DNA from: Trinickia soli
Lineage (GTDB): Bacteria; Pseudomonadota; Gammaproteobacteria; Burkholderiales; Burkholderiaceae
Length of the DNA stretch: 64,000 nt
Direction: 5' to 3'
Assembly: GCF_002879855.1 (NCBI RefSeq)
Contig: NZ_PNYB01000026.1
Coordinates: 1 to 64,000, forward strand
The notes under the pieces were generated by a model. It saw only the letters and a program-made list of their open reading frames with translations, did not search any database and was not told the origin of the DNA. This document shows positions 34,930 to 43,097 of the stretch, piece after piece; position 1 is the stretch's first letter; each line of letters starts with the position of its first letter. Position numbers and translations under genes: made by a program.

Positions 34930-35874
34930 GTGAGCCTCGACCACTATTACAGGCAACTCGAACTGCCGAGCACTGCGTCGCCAGCGGAGATCAAGCGCGC
35001 CTATCGGCGGCTGCGGGCCCGGTATCATCCCGACCGCAATAAAGGGCGCGAAGCCACTGTCGAGCCCTTGTTCAAGCGCATTCAGGAAGCGTTCGAAATA
35101 CTGACGGGCGAGCGCAAGGCGCCCCTGCCGAGCGCGTCGCCCGCATCTGCAGCGGCACCCACGCAAGCACGCGAAAGGCAAAAGGAAGCGCCGCCGCGCG
35201 AGCCCCGCAGCCGCCCGCCGATGCGCGGCGCGAACTGCATGACCGAACTCTTCGTCCCGCTCGAAGCGGCCATCCATGGCGGTGACGTACAGGCAAGCTA
35301 CATGGTCAACGGCCCGTGCTTCCAATGTCACGGACATGGCAGCAGCCGCTGCCCGGCCTGTCGCGGCACACGCGTCGCTGCCTATCGCAAGAACGAAACG
35401 ATCACGCTTTCTCCCGGGGCGTGGGACGGCCAGCGTGTTGTTCTCGAAGGCGCCGGGCATCCCGGCGCCAATGGCGGCTCACCAGGCGACGCCATTTTTT
35501 CGATCGTCATCGTCTGTAGCTCGGCTTTCCGACGCGATGGGCTCAATGTCGCCTGCGACATTCAGGTCGATTTCGTGACGGCCATGCTTGGCGGCGCATT
35601 CGAAGCACAAGTGCTGGGCCGTCCGCTGCAGATGACGATTGCGCCGAATTCTCAAGCGGGCACGGCGATCCGCCTGCGGGGGCTGGGTCTTTCCGACCGT
35701 CAGGGTTCGCGCGGCGATTTGACCTTGCATCTGGCGCTGGTGCTCCCGGCCTGCGCCGCGCATCTGACCGAAGACGAGCGCGACCGGTTACGCCAGGTGT
35801 TCGCTGCCGCACATCTGCGGGCGACGCAATCGGTCTCCGAAAATCGGCAGGAGGGCGCACCCGGCGCGCTGTGA
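34930..35874 (+). CDS. J-domain protein with shortened zinc-binding region
   Basis: A 314-residue DnaJ-like co-chaperone starting at GTG 34930, six bases after GGGGAG. The J domain (residues about 1-65) keeps HPD within YHPDRN. A Pro/Ala linker follows. The cysteine region has only two pairs (CFQCHGHGSSRCPACRGT, about 130-147), where classical DnaJ has four CxxCxGxG repeats. The DnaJ C-terminal substrate domains follow (about 150-295). It would stimulate an Hsp70 partner, with half the usual zinc-finger region. Upstream in-frame codons back to 34777 are rejected for lack of family similarity. Confidence 0.8.
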   Translation: MSLDHYYRQLELPSTASPAEIKRAYRRLRARYHPDRNKGREATVEPLFKRIQEAFEILTGERKAPLPSASPASAAAPTQARERQKEAPPREPRSRPPMRGANCMTELFVPLEAAIHGGDVQASYMVNGPCFQCHGHGSSRCPACRGTRVAAYRKNETITLSPGAWDGQRVVLEGAGHPGANGGSPGDAIFSIVIVCSSAFRRDGLNVACDIQVDFVTAMLGGAFEAQVLGRPLQMTIAPNSQAGTAIRLRGLGLSDRQGSRGDLTLHLALVLPACAAHLTEDERDRLRQVFAAAHLRATQSVSENRQEGAPGAL

Positions 35875-36015
35875 TCCGATGCGTGAACGCCAAAAGCGCT
35901 CCCATAGCGCGCTTCGCCCACGTGTCCGACATTTCGTTTCATCGCCGGGCAATGCGAGGCCGTTTGCGGACAATCGTCACGTTGGCGAACAAACTGCAAA
36001 TGGGAGGACATCCGG

Positions 36016-36294
36016 ATGATTTTCGAGAACAACGAACAGTCAGATGCATGGGATTCGCCGGACGAAGCATGTAACGTGTCCGTGCCGATTTCGATGGTTC
36101 AGCATCCGTCCGGGGACATCGATATCGTCGTCATCGACTTGATGCAGCGGGACGAAAGCGGGTGTTTCGCCGAACGCCGAATCCGCTTCAGCGCGCCAGC
36201 GGCTGCCCAGCTTCTTGAGGCGATTAGCAGTGCCGTTCAGAGCAAGCACGTCCTGTTCGGAGACGAACGTCCCGAGATGGCGACGTTGCATTAA
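36016..36294 (+). CDS. Hypothetical protein
   Basis: A 92-residue acidic protein with a strong GGAGG ribosome binding site. It contains VPISMVQHPSGDIDIVVIDL and a helical PAAAQLLEAISSAV segment, with no signal peptide or membrane span. The family is not recognised. It lies 141 bp downstream of the J-domain gene, with its own probable leader. Confidence 0.55.
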   Translation: MIFENNEQSDAWDSPDEACNVSVPISMVQHPSGDIDIVVIDLMQRDESGCFAERRIRFSAPAAAQLLEAISSAVQSKHVLFGDERPEMATLH

Positions 36295-36475
36295 CACGGG
36301 CACGGACGCGCAAGTTCGAATACCCAGCCCAGATCGAATGTCGTCGGCGGCGCGCGTGCACGCATGCTCCAACCACCGCCGAACGAGTGCTCGTCGCCAA
36401 CGGCCACACGAGGCTGACGAACCAGCCGAATCCGCAGCCCGTCATCAGGCGCGGCGGCGGCAATGAGAACTATCG

Positions 36476-36683
36476 ATCCTCTACAACGATATCGCGGCAG
36501 CCTATGGCGACGCGCTGCGCTGGAAAGCGTCAACGATGCCGTCATGTACTTCAAGAACGGCGCGGGCAACGGCAGTATCGAAAAGGCGGTGTACTTCCTG
36601 CATCCCGGCTATCTTGGGCAGTGGCAGGAGGCAGGGCGCGACCAGGGACACACGACGCGATCGTGTCGCTGATGAACAGCTGA
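36476..36683 (+). pseudogene. Alginate lyase family remnant (frameshifted fragment)
   Basis: Three neighbouring frames read as consecutive pieces of one protein. LYNDIAAAYGDALRWKAS (from 36476) is followed, after a one-base shift near 36530, by NDAVMYFKNGAGNGS and YFLHPGYLGQWQEAGRDQGH. After another shift near 36650 comes DAIVSLMN. The HPGYLGQxQExGRDQGH pattern is the core of the alginate lyase family (PF05426). No N-terminal half, start codon or C-terminus is found, so this is a decayed fragment of about 70 codons. The 180 bp upstream (36295-36475) show no other gene. Confidence 0.75.
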
Positions 36684-36709
36684 ACGTGCAAGGGCAGGCC
36701 TTCTTCACA

Positions 36710-37294
36710 TCAGTACACGCGGCAGAACCCGGCCATCGCGCGATCGAGCGCGATGACCGGGAGATGGGCCAGGTCGAATTGATGCTCGAACGCATAACGT
36801 CCCACCGCACGCGCCACGTCCTTCGCGCATTCTTTGCTTTCAAGTACAGGAGCCGCATCGGCGAGCTCTGCAATCATCTTCGTCTGCAGGCGATCGAGTT
36901 CCGGCCGAATCGTGCCGGTTAGATCGATGGGGGCATGCGGCGGCGCGTAGCCGGTGCGGCGCCATGTGGCGAGCAGCGTGTACTGGATGAGCTTGTTGGC
37001 CTCGATCTGCGCCCTGAAAAACCGCGTTACATCGGCGGCGGCCAGATTCGCCCGCGCACCTTGCGCGACGGCGTTGGCGAGCACAGCGTCTTCGCGTGCC
37101 ACATCTTCGACGCTCGCGCCGCTATCCCACTTCGATAGTGCAACTTCATCGCCGATCCCGAGCCGCTGCGCGGAGCTTTCGACGAGCGGGCCCAGCACGT
37201 GTCTGGCATCGCCGGCATGCGCGGCCTGAGCGGCCAACGTCAGGAAGGCGGTACATAAAGTGGCTTTAAAAAGTTTTAGGGTCATATCTATCAA
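36710..37294 (-). CDS. Periplasmic monofunctional chorismate mutase (AroQ-gamma)
   Basis: A 194-residue protein with a signal peptide (about residues 1-28, FLTLAAQAAHAG) and an all-helical AroQ fold. It has RLGIGDEVALSKWDSGASVE (Arg and Lys near 43-55) and FFRAQIEANKLIQY (about 90-104), with the Gln/Lys pair typical of AroQ-gamma. It converts chorismate to prephenate, but in the periplasm, as in exported mutases of several pathogens and symbionts. An alternative start is ATG 37285. It stands alone, divergent from the chemoreceptor gene. Confidence 0.88.
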   Translation of the reverse strand: MIDMTLKLFKATLCTAFLTLAAQAAHAGDARHVLGPLVESSAQRLGIGDEVALSKWDSGASVEDVAREDAVLANAVAQGARANLAAADVTRFFRAQIEANKLIQYTLLATWRRTGYAPPHAPIDLTGTIRPELDRLQTKMIAELADAAPVLESKECAKDVARAVGRYAFEHQFDLAHLPVIALDRAMAGFCRVY

Positions 37295-37578
37295 AAATGT
37301 TTAATCGGGCATTCATCGCAGACGTCACTACAGAGGCTGTCAAATTTATACAAATGGCGGCATAGATAGGAGCCAGGAATTTCTTTGTTTTTGTGTCAGG
37401 ATTTCCTGACAACGCATTGAGTCTTCCCTTATCCGTCGAGGCAATTTGCACCTTCTCCGTGCCCGCTTGCCGCGCAGTTGGGCGCTGCGATTACATGGCG
37501 TTAAGGAAATCCTTGGCGATGAAGCCGCAAGGCCCTTATCGGAAACCCGGGTGAAAACGTTTGTATAAAAATTACTTT
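37295..37578. other. Intergenic region, no gene recognised
   Basis: This AT-richer stretch lies between the chorismate mutase and chemoreceptor genes. It probably contains the mutase promoter. I see no RNA gene or riboswitch I can name. A GC-rich patch at about 37455-37550 has several short self-complementary pieces but no recognised fold. Confidence 0.5.
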
Positions 37579-37605
37579 TAAATTCGGGGCTGACGCTGCC
37601 GATAT
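37579..37605 (+). promoter_or_regulatory. Sigma-28 (FliA) promoter of the chemoreceptor gene
   Basis: TAAATTCG, an 11-bp spacer and GCCGATAT match the flagellar sigma factor consensus TAAAGTTT-N11-GCCGATAA, with exact spacing and seven of eight bases at the -10 element. The start codon of the methyl-accepting protein lies 88 bp downstream. The gene would then be expressed with the flagellar regulon. Confidence 0.75.
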
Positions 37606-37692
37606 AAAAAATGCCGTCGCGCGTATGACGGAGGTAAAGCCGCACCCGTATCGGCGGTCGATCGTAAAGAATTGAGAAAAGTGGAGTCTTGA

Positions 37693-39255
37693 ATGGATGT
37701 CAAAGGGATGACGGTTCGCACGAAGTTGACGTGGGCTTTCGGGGTGCTGAGCGCCTTGGTGTTGGCGGTATCGATGTTTGCGCTGCACGCGCTTGGCGAT
37801 GCGAACGCCCGGTTCTCATCGTTCGTGAGTGGTATCAACGCACGGGCGCAATTGGCCGAACAGGTGCGCACCGCGGTGGATCGTCGCGCGATCGCCGCTC
37901 GCAATCTGGTTGTGGTCAGCAAACAGGCGGACATCGATCAAGAGAAGGCGGCAGTCAGTCAGGCACATGCGGACGTGCAAGCGCGCTTGTCCGAGTTGCG
38001 CCAGTCGGTGAAGGCCAGCGACGTGAGCGATCAGGCGCGCGCGTTGGTGGCACGTATCGACGAAGTGGAGGCGCAGTATGGGCCGGTGGCGCTCGCGATC
38101 GACAGTGCTGCGTTGAACGGCGATCATGACAAGGCTGTCACGATGCTGGTGGAGCAGTGCAGGCCGCTATTGGCAAAGCTGATCGAAGCGACCGATGCGT
38201 TCGCCGCGCACGCGCATGAACGTGCGCAAGCGATGCAGGCCGAAGCGGCGGAGCACTACGCGGCGCAGCGAGTGCTGGCGATCGTCATTTCGGTTGCGAC
38301 GGTTGCGGCGGCGTTGCTGGCCGCCATCCTGATCACGCGCAGTTTGACGCGTGCGCTTGGGGCTGAGCCCGCGCAACTGAGCGAAGTCACGCGACGCGTG
38401 GCAAGCGGCGACCTGAGCCCGGTAGCCGGAGCCGATCGGGCTCCCACCGGCAGCGTCTTGGCCTCGATGGGCGACATGCAGGCGAGCCTGGTGCGGTTGA
38501 TCGGCCAGGTCCGCTCCGCGGCCGAAGGCATCGCGACGGGATCCAGCGAGATCGCCTCGGGCAATCAGGATCTGTCTTCGCGCACGGAGCAGCAAGCGTC
38601 CTCGTTGCAGGAAACGGCCTCGAGCATGGAGGAATTGACATCGACGGTCAAACACAACGCGGAGAACGCGCAGCAAGCGAGCGTATTGGCCGGCACCGCA
38701 TCGGACGTGGCGCAGCGCGGCAGCGTAGTAGTGGAGCAGGTGGTGGAGACGATGATCGATATCGGCGCGCGCTCGTCGCAGATTGCGGACATCACCGGCA
38801 TTATCGAAGGCATCGCGTTTCAGACGAACATTTTGGCGCTCAATGCGGCGGTCGAAGCCGCGCGGGCGGGTGAGCAGGGTAGGGGTTTCGCGGTGGTCGC
38901 CAGCGAGGTGCGCTCGTTGGCGCAGCGTTCGTCGAGCGCGGCCAAGGAGATCAAAGAGCTGATCGCTGCTTCGGTACAGAAGATCCAGGATGGCTCGGCA
39001 CTGGCTGGCGACGCGGGAACGACGATGACGGAGGTCACGCAGGCGGTCGCGCGTGTGACCGACATCATGGGCGAGATCGCCGCAGCCTCGGCCGAACAGA
39101 GCCGCGGCATCGAACAAGTCAATTTGGCGATCACGCAGATGGACGAGGTCACGCAGCAAAACGCGGCGCTGGTCGAGCAAGCGGCGGCGGCATCCAGGTC
39201 GCTCGAAGTGCAGGGGCAGCAGTTGAGCAGCTCGGTGGCGTTCTTCCGCGTATAG
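37693..39255 (+). CDS. Methyl-accepting chemotaxis protein
   Basis: A 520-residue transmembrane chemoreceptor. Helix 1 is at about residues 11-31, a four-helix-bundle type periplasmic sensor domain spans about 32-190, helix 2 is at about 193-212, and a HAMP domain covers about 215-268. The cytoplasmic signalling domain carries the invariant tip segment [20 protein letters not shown] (about 375-394). No C-terminal NWETF-type CheR-docking pentapeptide is seen (it ends SSSVAFFRV). It senses an unknown ligand and signals to CheA/CheW. A FliA promoter precedes it and a strong terminator follows. Confidence 0.92.
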   Translation: MDVKGMTVRTKLTWAFGVLSALVLAVSMFALHALGDANARFSSFVSGINARAQLAEQVRTAVDRRAIAARNLVVVSKQADIDQEKAAVSQAHADVQARLSELRQSVKASDVSDQARALVARIDEVEAQYGPVALAIDSAALNGDHDKAVTMLVEQCRPLLAKLIEATDAFAAHAHERAQAMQAEAAEHYAAQRVLAIVISVATVAAALLAAILITRSLTRALGAEPAQLSEVTRRVASGDLSPVAGADRAPTGSVLASMGDMQASLVRLIGQVRSAAEGIATGSSEIASGNQDLSSRTEQQASSLQETASSMEELTSTVKHNAENAQQASVLAGTASDVAQRGSVVVEQVVETMIDIGARSSQIADITGIIEGIAFQTNILALNAAVEAARAGEQGRGFAVVASEVRSLAQRSSSAAKEIKELIAASVQKIQDGSALAGDAGTTMTEVTQAVARVTDIMGEIAAASAEQSRGIEQVNLAITQMDEVTQQNAALVEQAAAASRSLEVQGQQLSSSVAFFRV

Positions 39256-39637
39256 GCCCTGGTCCGCGTTTCGATTTCCGTTTCAATTCCAGTTTGTCAC
39301 GGGCCTGTGGATCAACAGGTTCCCCTATCTCGTCGAGCATCTCATCGATGCTTCCTCAAAGGCGCCCATCTTGGGCGCCTTTCGCTTCGGGCCCGCTTCT
39401 TTCGCCGTCAACGCGGGGTCTCGAGGCCCTGGTATGAGAAAAATGAAGGTTCCGATTAAATCGTAGCTGCTGCACTGTGCGCCGTCACGTCCCGATCGCC
39501 GCCGGGGTGTTGAATGCCATTGAGGTCAGCTGAAACACATTAATACGACTTATGTGAGCGATCATGGTATCGTTTCTGCCAGTCCTGTTTGAGCCGCGCG
39601 GCCCCATGCGCGGCAGGCTGATCTTTGCAGGTAACGC
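39256..39637. other. Intergenic region: terminator and kinase leader
   Basis: It contains the terminator at 39358-39382, followed by about 250 bp that should hold the promoter of the five-PAS kinase. No other gene or named element was recognised. Confidence 0.5.
39358..39382 (+). terminator. Terminator hairpin after the chemoreceptor gene
   Basis: AAAGGCGCCCA-TCT-TGGGCGCCTTT is an 11-bp perfect stem with a three-base loop, followed by CGCTTC. It lies about 100 bp past the chemoreceptor stop. The flanking A and T runs make it a good intrinsic terminator, possibly working in both directions. Confidence 0.8.
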
Positions 39638-42361
39638 ATGAGAAATGCTTCGCGCGAATCGCTGAACGATGTGCAGGCGCTGCGGCGCGAGAACGACGCC
39701 TTGCGTGAGGCGCTGCAGGCGCTCGAACGGCAGTTGGCTCGACGCGATGAGCGCGTCGCTTCCAAAAACGAAGCGGCGCTCGAAACCGAGCATTGCTTCG
39801 ATCTCCTCTTTGAGCGTTCCGGTGATTTGCTCTTTGTGCTCGAGTCGACACCGAACGGGCGATTGCGAATATTGCGGGTCAACCCGGCGTGCGCGCAATT
39901 GTTCGGCGTGCAGGCTGCCGAACTTGTCGGCGTGTTCGTCGACGATACGCAACCGAGCGATCTTACCGACTTCATTTACGACGCCGCCTGCCGCTGCATT
40001 GCCCGGCGGGAATCGTGCGAAGACGAACGCACGATTGAATTGGCCAACGGATGCCGCGATCTGCACGCGGTGCTGCTGCCATTGTGCGATGCCTCAGGCC
40101 AGGTTCGGCGCGTTCTCGGCATCGCGCGCGATGTCACTGCCGATAAGCGTACCGTCTCGTTCGAAGCGATTCGACGCGAACTCGAGGGCCAATTTCGCAG
40201 CCTGGCGGAGAGCAGCTCGGACATTATTTGCCGATACGATCGCGCGTGCAGGCTCGTGTATGCGAATTCGGGACTGACGGCGCTGATGCGCCGGCCGCTG
40301 CAGGACCTTTTGGGCAAGACACCGGACGAGCACGAACCCGACCTACGTCTGGCGCAGTATCAAGCTTTGCTGCAGGAGGCGATCGAAACAGGAATCCAAC
40401 GCGAAATCGAACTCAGGCTGCCCGACACCGGCAACGGCCCTCGCTACCATCACATCCGTATCTTCCCGGAGCGCACGTTATGCGGCGAGACAACTGGCGC
40501 GCTGGCACTCGGCCGTGACGTGACGGAACGCAAGCTGGCCCAGGAGCGGCTGCACGCGAGCGAGCAAGCCTTTCGTGCCGTCGTGGAGCACTCGCCCGAT
40601 TACATCGCGCGTTATGACATGAACTTCCGTCGTATCTACGCGAACCCGGCGTTGCGTTCGCTCACGAAGGAAGACGTCGTCGGAAAAACACCGGCGGAAA
40701 TGGGAGCGTTCGTCGATCCCGTGCATTATATGGGCCGTTTGCGCACGGTGGTGGAGACACGCCAGGCAGTGACGGAACAGCTTCGCCTGCGCGATGCCGC
40801 CGGGCGGATTCGCTGGGGGCACATTCGCATCGTTCCGGAGTTCTTGCCGAGCGGCGAAGTCGCGAGCGTGCTCGCGATCAGCCGCGACGTCGACGATTTG
40901 AAGCGCAGCGAACAACTGTTTCGCACGTTGGCGGAAAACTTCCCCGATATGATCGGCCGCTTCGATGCGGACGGCCGGTATTTGTACGTGAATCCGGCGG
41001 TGACCAAGGCGTTCGGGATTGCGCAGGACGCGATCGTCGGTAAAGCGCTGGGCACGCTGCAGATCGACGGTTCCGCGGAGCTCACCGCCAGCATTCGCAT
41101 CGGCCTCGAGCGAGCCTTCGCGGAGGGGGTGTCGAACGAATCCGAGGCGCGCTGGTATACCGAATCCGGAGTACGGGTGTTCGAGCTTCGACATATTCCG
41201 GAACAAGACTCCGAAGGACGTGTCGTCAGCGTACTCGGTGTGGCGCGCGACATCACGTGGCTGCGCGCAATGGAAACCGCGCTTCGCGATAGCGAGCGGG
41301 CGTTTCGGACCCTGGCCGAAAACGCCCCGGACCCGATCATTCGGTACGATCGCGAGTGCCGCCGTATCTATGTCAACCCGGAATTCGAGCGCGTGTGCGG
41401 CCTCGATGCGGCGGTCCTGCTTAGCCAGAAAGCCGGAAATGTGCTCCATGCCCCCGCGGCGATCTCGCGCCGATTCCGCGATAGGTTGAGGGCCGTCATG
41501 AGAACCGGCACAGCGGCGAAGTTCGAGCTCAACTGGGATACGCCCACCAAGCCGCAATGCTGGTCCGTGCAGCTGGTACCCGAGTATGACGCCCACGGAC
41601 AGGTGCAGAGCGGACTCTCGATCTGGCGGGATATCTCCGACCGCAAGGAAGTGGAGCAACGCTTGCGCGAGTCGTACGACATCTTGCGCGAGCTGACTTC
41701 GCGGCGCGAGACAGCGCGCGAGGAAGAGCGTAAGCGCATTGCGCGCGAACTGCACGACGAGCTCGGGCAGCAGTTGACAGCCTTGCGCATGGGGGCGTCG
41801 ACCCTTCGCATCCGATTCGGACCGGACAATCCCGAGTTGACCGAACAAGTGCAAAAGCTGCTGGAGCTGGCGGACCAGACGATGCAGGTCGTCCGCGACG
41901 CGGTGTCCTCTCTGCGTCCGGGCGCGCTCGACGCGGGCATTGCGGCCGCCCTCGAATGGCTGACTGCGGAATTTTCGCGGGGCACTCAGATCGGCTATTC
42001 GCTATCGATTCCCGACGAGACACTGCCGCTGGCCGAGGAGCGCGCCATCGCGCTGTTCCGAATCGTTCAGGAGTCGCTGACGAACGTCGCGCGCCATGCG
42101 CGGGCCCGCCATGTATCCGTGACGCTCGAGCGCGTCGGCAACGATTGTCTTCTTCAGGTGCGCGACGACGGCTGCGGATTCGACCCGGTGGCGACACGCA
42201 AACGATCGTTCGGTCTTGCCGGCATGAAGGAGCGGATGCTGATGCTCGGCGGCAACATCGATATCGTGAGCGCGCCGGGCAAGGGAACGACGATCAAAGT
42301 GGAGTTGCCTGTCGGGCAAGCGGACGATGCCGGGGTTGCCCGCGTTGCCGAGCGCGCTTAG
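39638..42361 (+). CDS. Five-PAS cytoplasmic histidine kinase, NarX/HisKA_3 type
   Basis: A 907-residue kinase with no membrane segment. Five PAS/PAC units can be counted at about residues 45-170, 187-300, 308-425, 428-545 and 553-670. Units 2 to 5 share a repeated start (FR-LAE--PD-I-RYD-) and a Y-NP motif, suggesting tandem duplication. The HisKA_3 dimerisation segment follows, with ERKRIARELHDELGQQL (phospho-accepting His about 705). The ATPase domain has FRIVQESLTNVARHA (N box) and DDGCGFDP (G1 box). It would sense cytoplasmic redox, gas or small-molecule signals. There is no adjacent regulator on the same strand; the nearest NarL-type regulator is at 46480. Confidence 0.9.
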   Translation: MRNASRESLNDVQALRRENDALREALQALERQLARRDERVASKNEAALETEHCFDLLFERSGDLLFVLESTPNGRLRILRVNPACAQLFGVQAAELVGVFVDDTQPSDLTDFIYDAACRCIARRESCEDERTIELANGCRDLHAVLLPLCDASGQVRRVLGIARDVTADKRTVSFEAIRRELEGQFRSLAESSSDIICRYDRACRLVYANSGLTALMRRPLQDLLGKTPDEHEPDLRLAQYQALLQEAIETGIQREIELRLPDTGNGPRYHHIRIFPERTLCGETTGALALGRDVTERKLAQERLHASEQAFRAVVEHSPDYIARYDMNFRRIYANPALRSLTKEDVVGKTPAEMGAFVDPVHYMGRLRTVVETRQAVTEQLRLRDAAGRIRWGHIRIVPEFLPSGEVASVLAISRDVDDLKRSEQLFRTLAENFPDMIGRFDADGRYLYVNPAVTKAFGIAQDAIVGKALGTLQIDGSAELTASIRIGLERAFAEGVSNESEARWYTESGVRVFELRHIPEQDSEGRVVSVLGVARDITWLRAMETALRDSERAFRTLAENAPDPIIRYDRECRRIYVNPEFERVCGLDAAVLLSQKAGNVLHAPAAISRRFRDRLRAVMRTGTAAKFELNWDTPTKPQCWSVQLVPEYDAHGQVQSGLSIWRDISDRKEVEQRLRESYDILRELTSRRETAREEERKRIARELHDELGQQLTALRMGASTLRIRFGPDNPELTEQVQKLLELADQTMQVVRDAVSSLRPGALDAGIAAALEWLTAEFSRGTQIGYSLSIPDETLPLAEERAIALFRIVQESLTNVARHARARHVSVTLERVGNDCLLQVRDDGCGFDPVATRKRSFGLAGMKERMLMLGGNIDIVSAPGKGTTIKVELPVGQADDAGVARVAERA

Positions 42362-42385
42362 GGATCGCTGCTCAGGTACTGCTTC

Positions 42386-42616
42386 TCATGTCTCGCTGTA
42401 TTGCAACGCTTGCGTCGAGCAGTCGAACACGACCGGGTAGATCTTGACCTCGCACCACTGCTCGAAGAGCGCTTTGGTCCGCCTCTGGGGCCATCGCGTC
42501 GTATCCTCGCTCCAGTCACGCAATACACGCTGGAACATACGGGCAAATGCGCGAAGCTCGCCGAGCAACGCTGCATCGATCTTGCCGCGATGCACGGATC
42601 CCAACGCGTTCGCCAT
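42386..42616 (-). CDS. Hypothetical small protein
   Basis: A 76-residue protein starting at ATG 42616 behind AGGTGGG. It is rich in Arg, Trp and Phe (ELRAFARMFQRVLRDWSEDT, then ALFEQWCEVKIYPVVFDC). No signal peptide or known domain was recognised. It is convergent with the five-PAS kinase, with 24 bp between the stops. Codon use and the ribosome binding site support it as a real gene. Confidence 0.5.
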   Translation of the reverse strand: MANALGSVHRGKIDAALLGELRAFARMFQRVLRDWSEDTTRWPQRRTKALFEQWCEVKIYPVVFDCSTQALQYSET

Positions 42617-43097
42617 TTGTTCCCACCTGGCATCGAGCCGGCGATGGGCCTCGGTCTTGACGTGGACGGCGGTCAGTCTTCTGAACGGTACGGTGCTTGC
42701 GGTTGCAGGATCGATCAGTTCTATTCAGCCTCGAACGGCTCGATGGCAATGCTGACTTCGGCGATGCAATCACTAAGGTTTGTCGCTAGTTGCGGGGCAT
42801 CGGTAACGAGAATCGCACTTCAATTCTCCCGTGGATCTCAGCGAGATAGATCGATTAATTCTTGCGTTCGAAGATTCGATATTTGATGTATTTAAGTTGC
42901 CGTTTTAATGATGGAACCGGTGGCTTTTTGAAAGGCCGAAAGCACGGAATGCCGCGGAGGGAGAGCGGCGAACTCGATCAAGCGTCAATCGGAATACGAG
43001 ACGCGATGCGGGGGAGTGGCGTGGCTGGGCGGCAGTGCGTCCGCGGCGGGCGCTGGGGACCGCGGATGCCTTCGAGCTCGTTCGAGGGGGGGCGGCG
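42617..43097. other. Intergenic region, no gene recognised
   Basis: About 480 bp between the small minus-strand gene and the sigma-factor gene stop. A distinctly AT-rich stretch at about 42770-42910 interrupts otherwise GC-rich DNA and may contain a promoter. No terminator, RNA or protein-coding gene could be supported. Confidence 0.5.

Noticed and set aside
37455..37550. Possible structured RNA or riboswitch ahead of the chemoreceptor gene
   Set aside because: It lies upstream of the sigma-28 promoter, so it would not be in that transcript, and no known riboswitch core was found.
40478..41854. Long minus-strand frame opposite the five-PAS kinase
   Set aside because: Its composition and lack of start signals mark it as a shadow of the PAS repeats on the plus strand.
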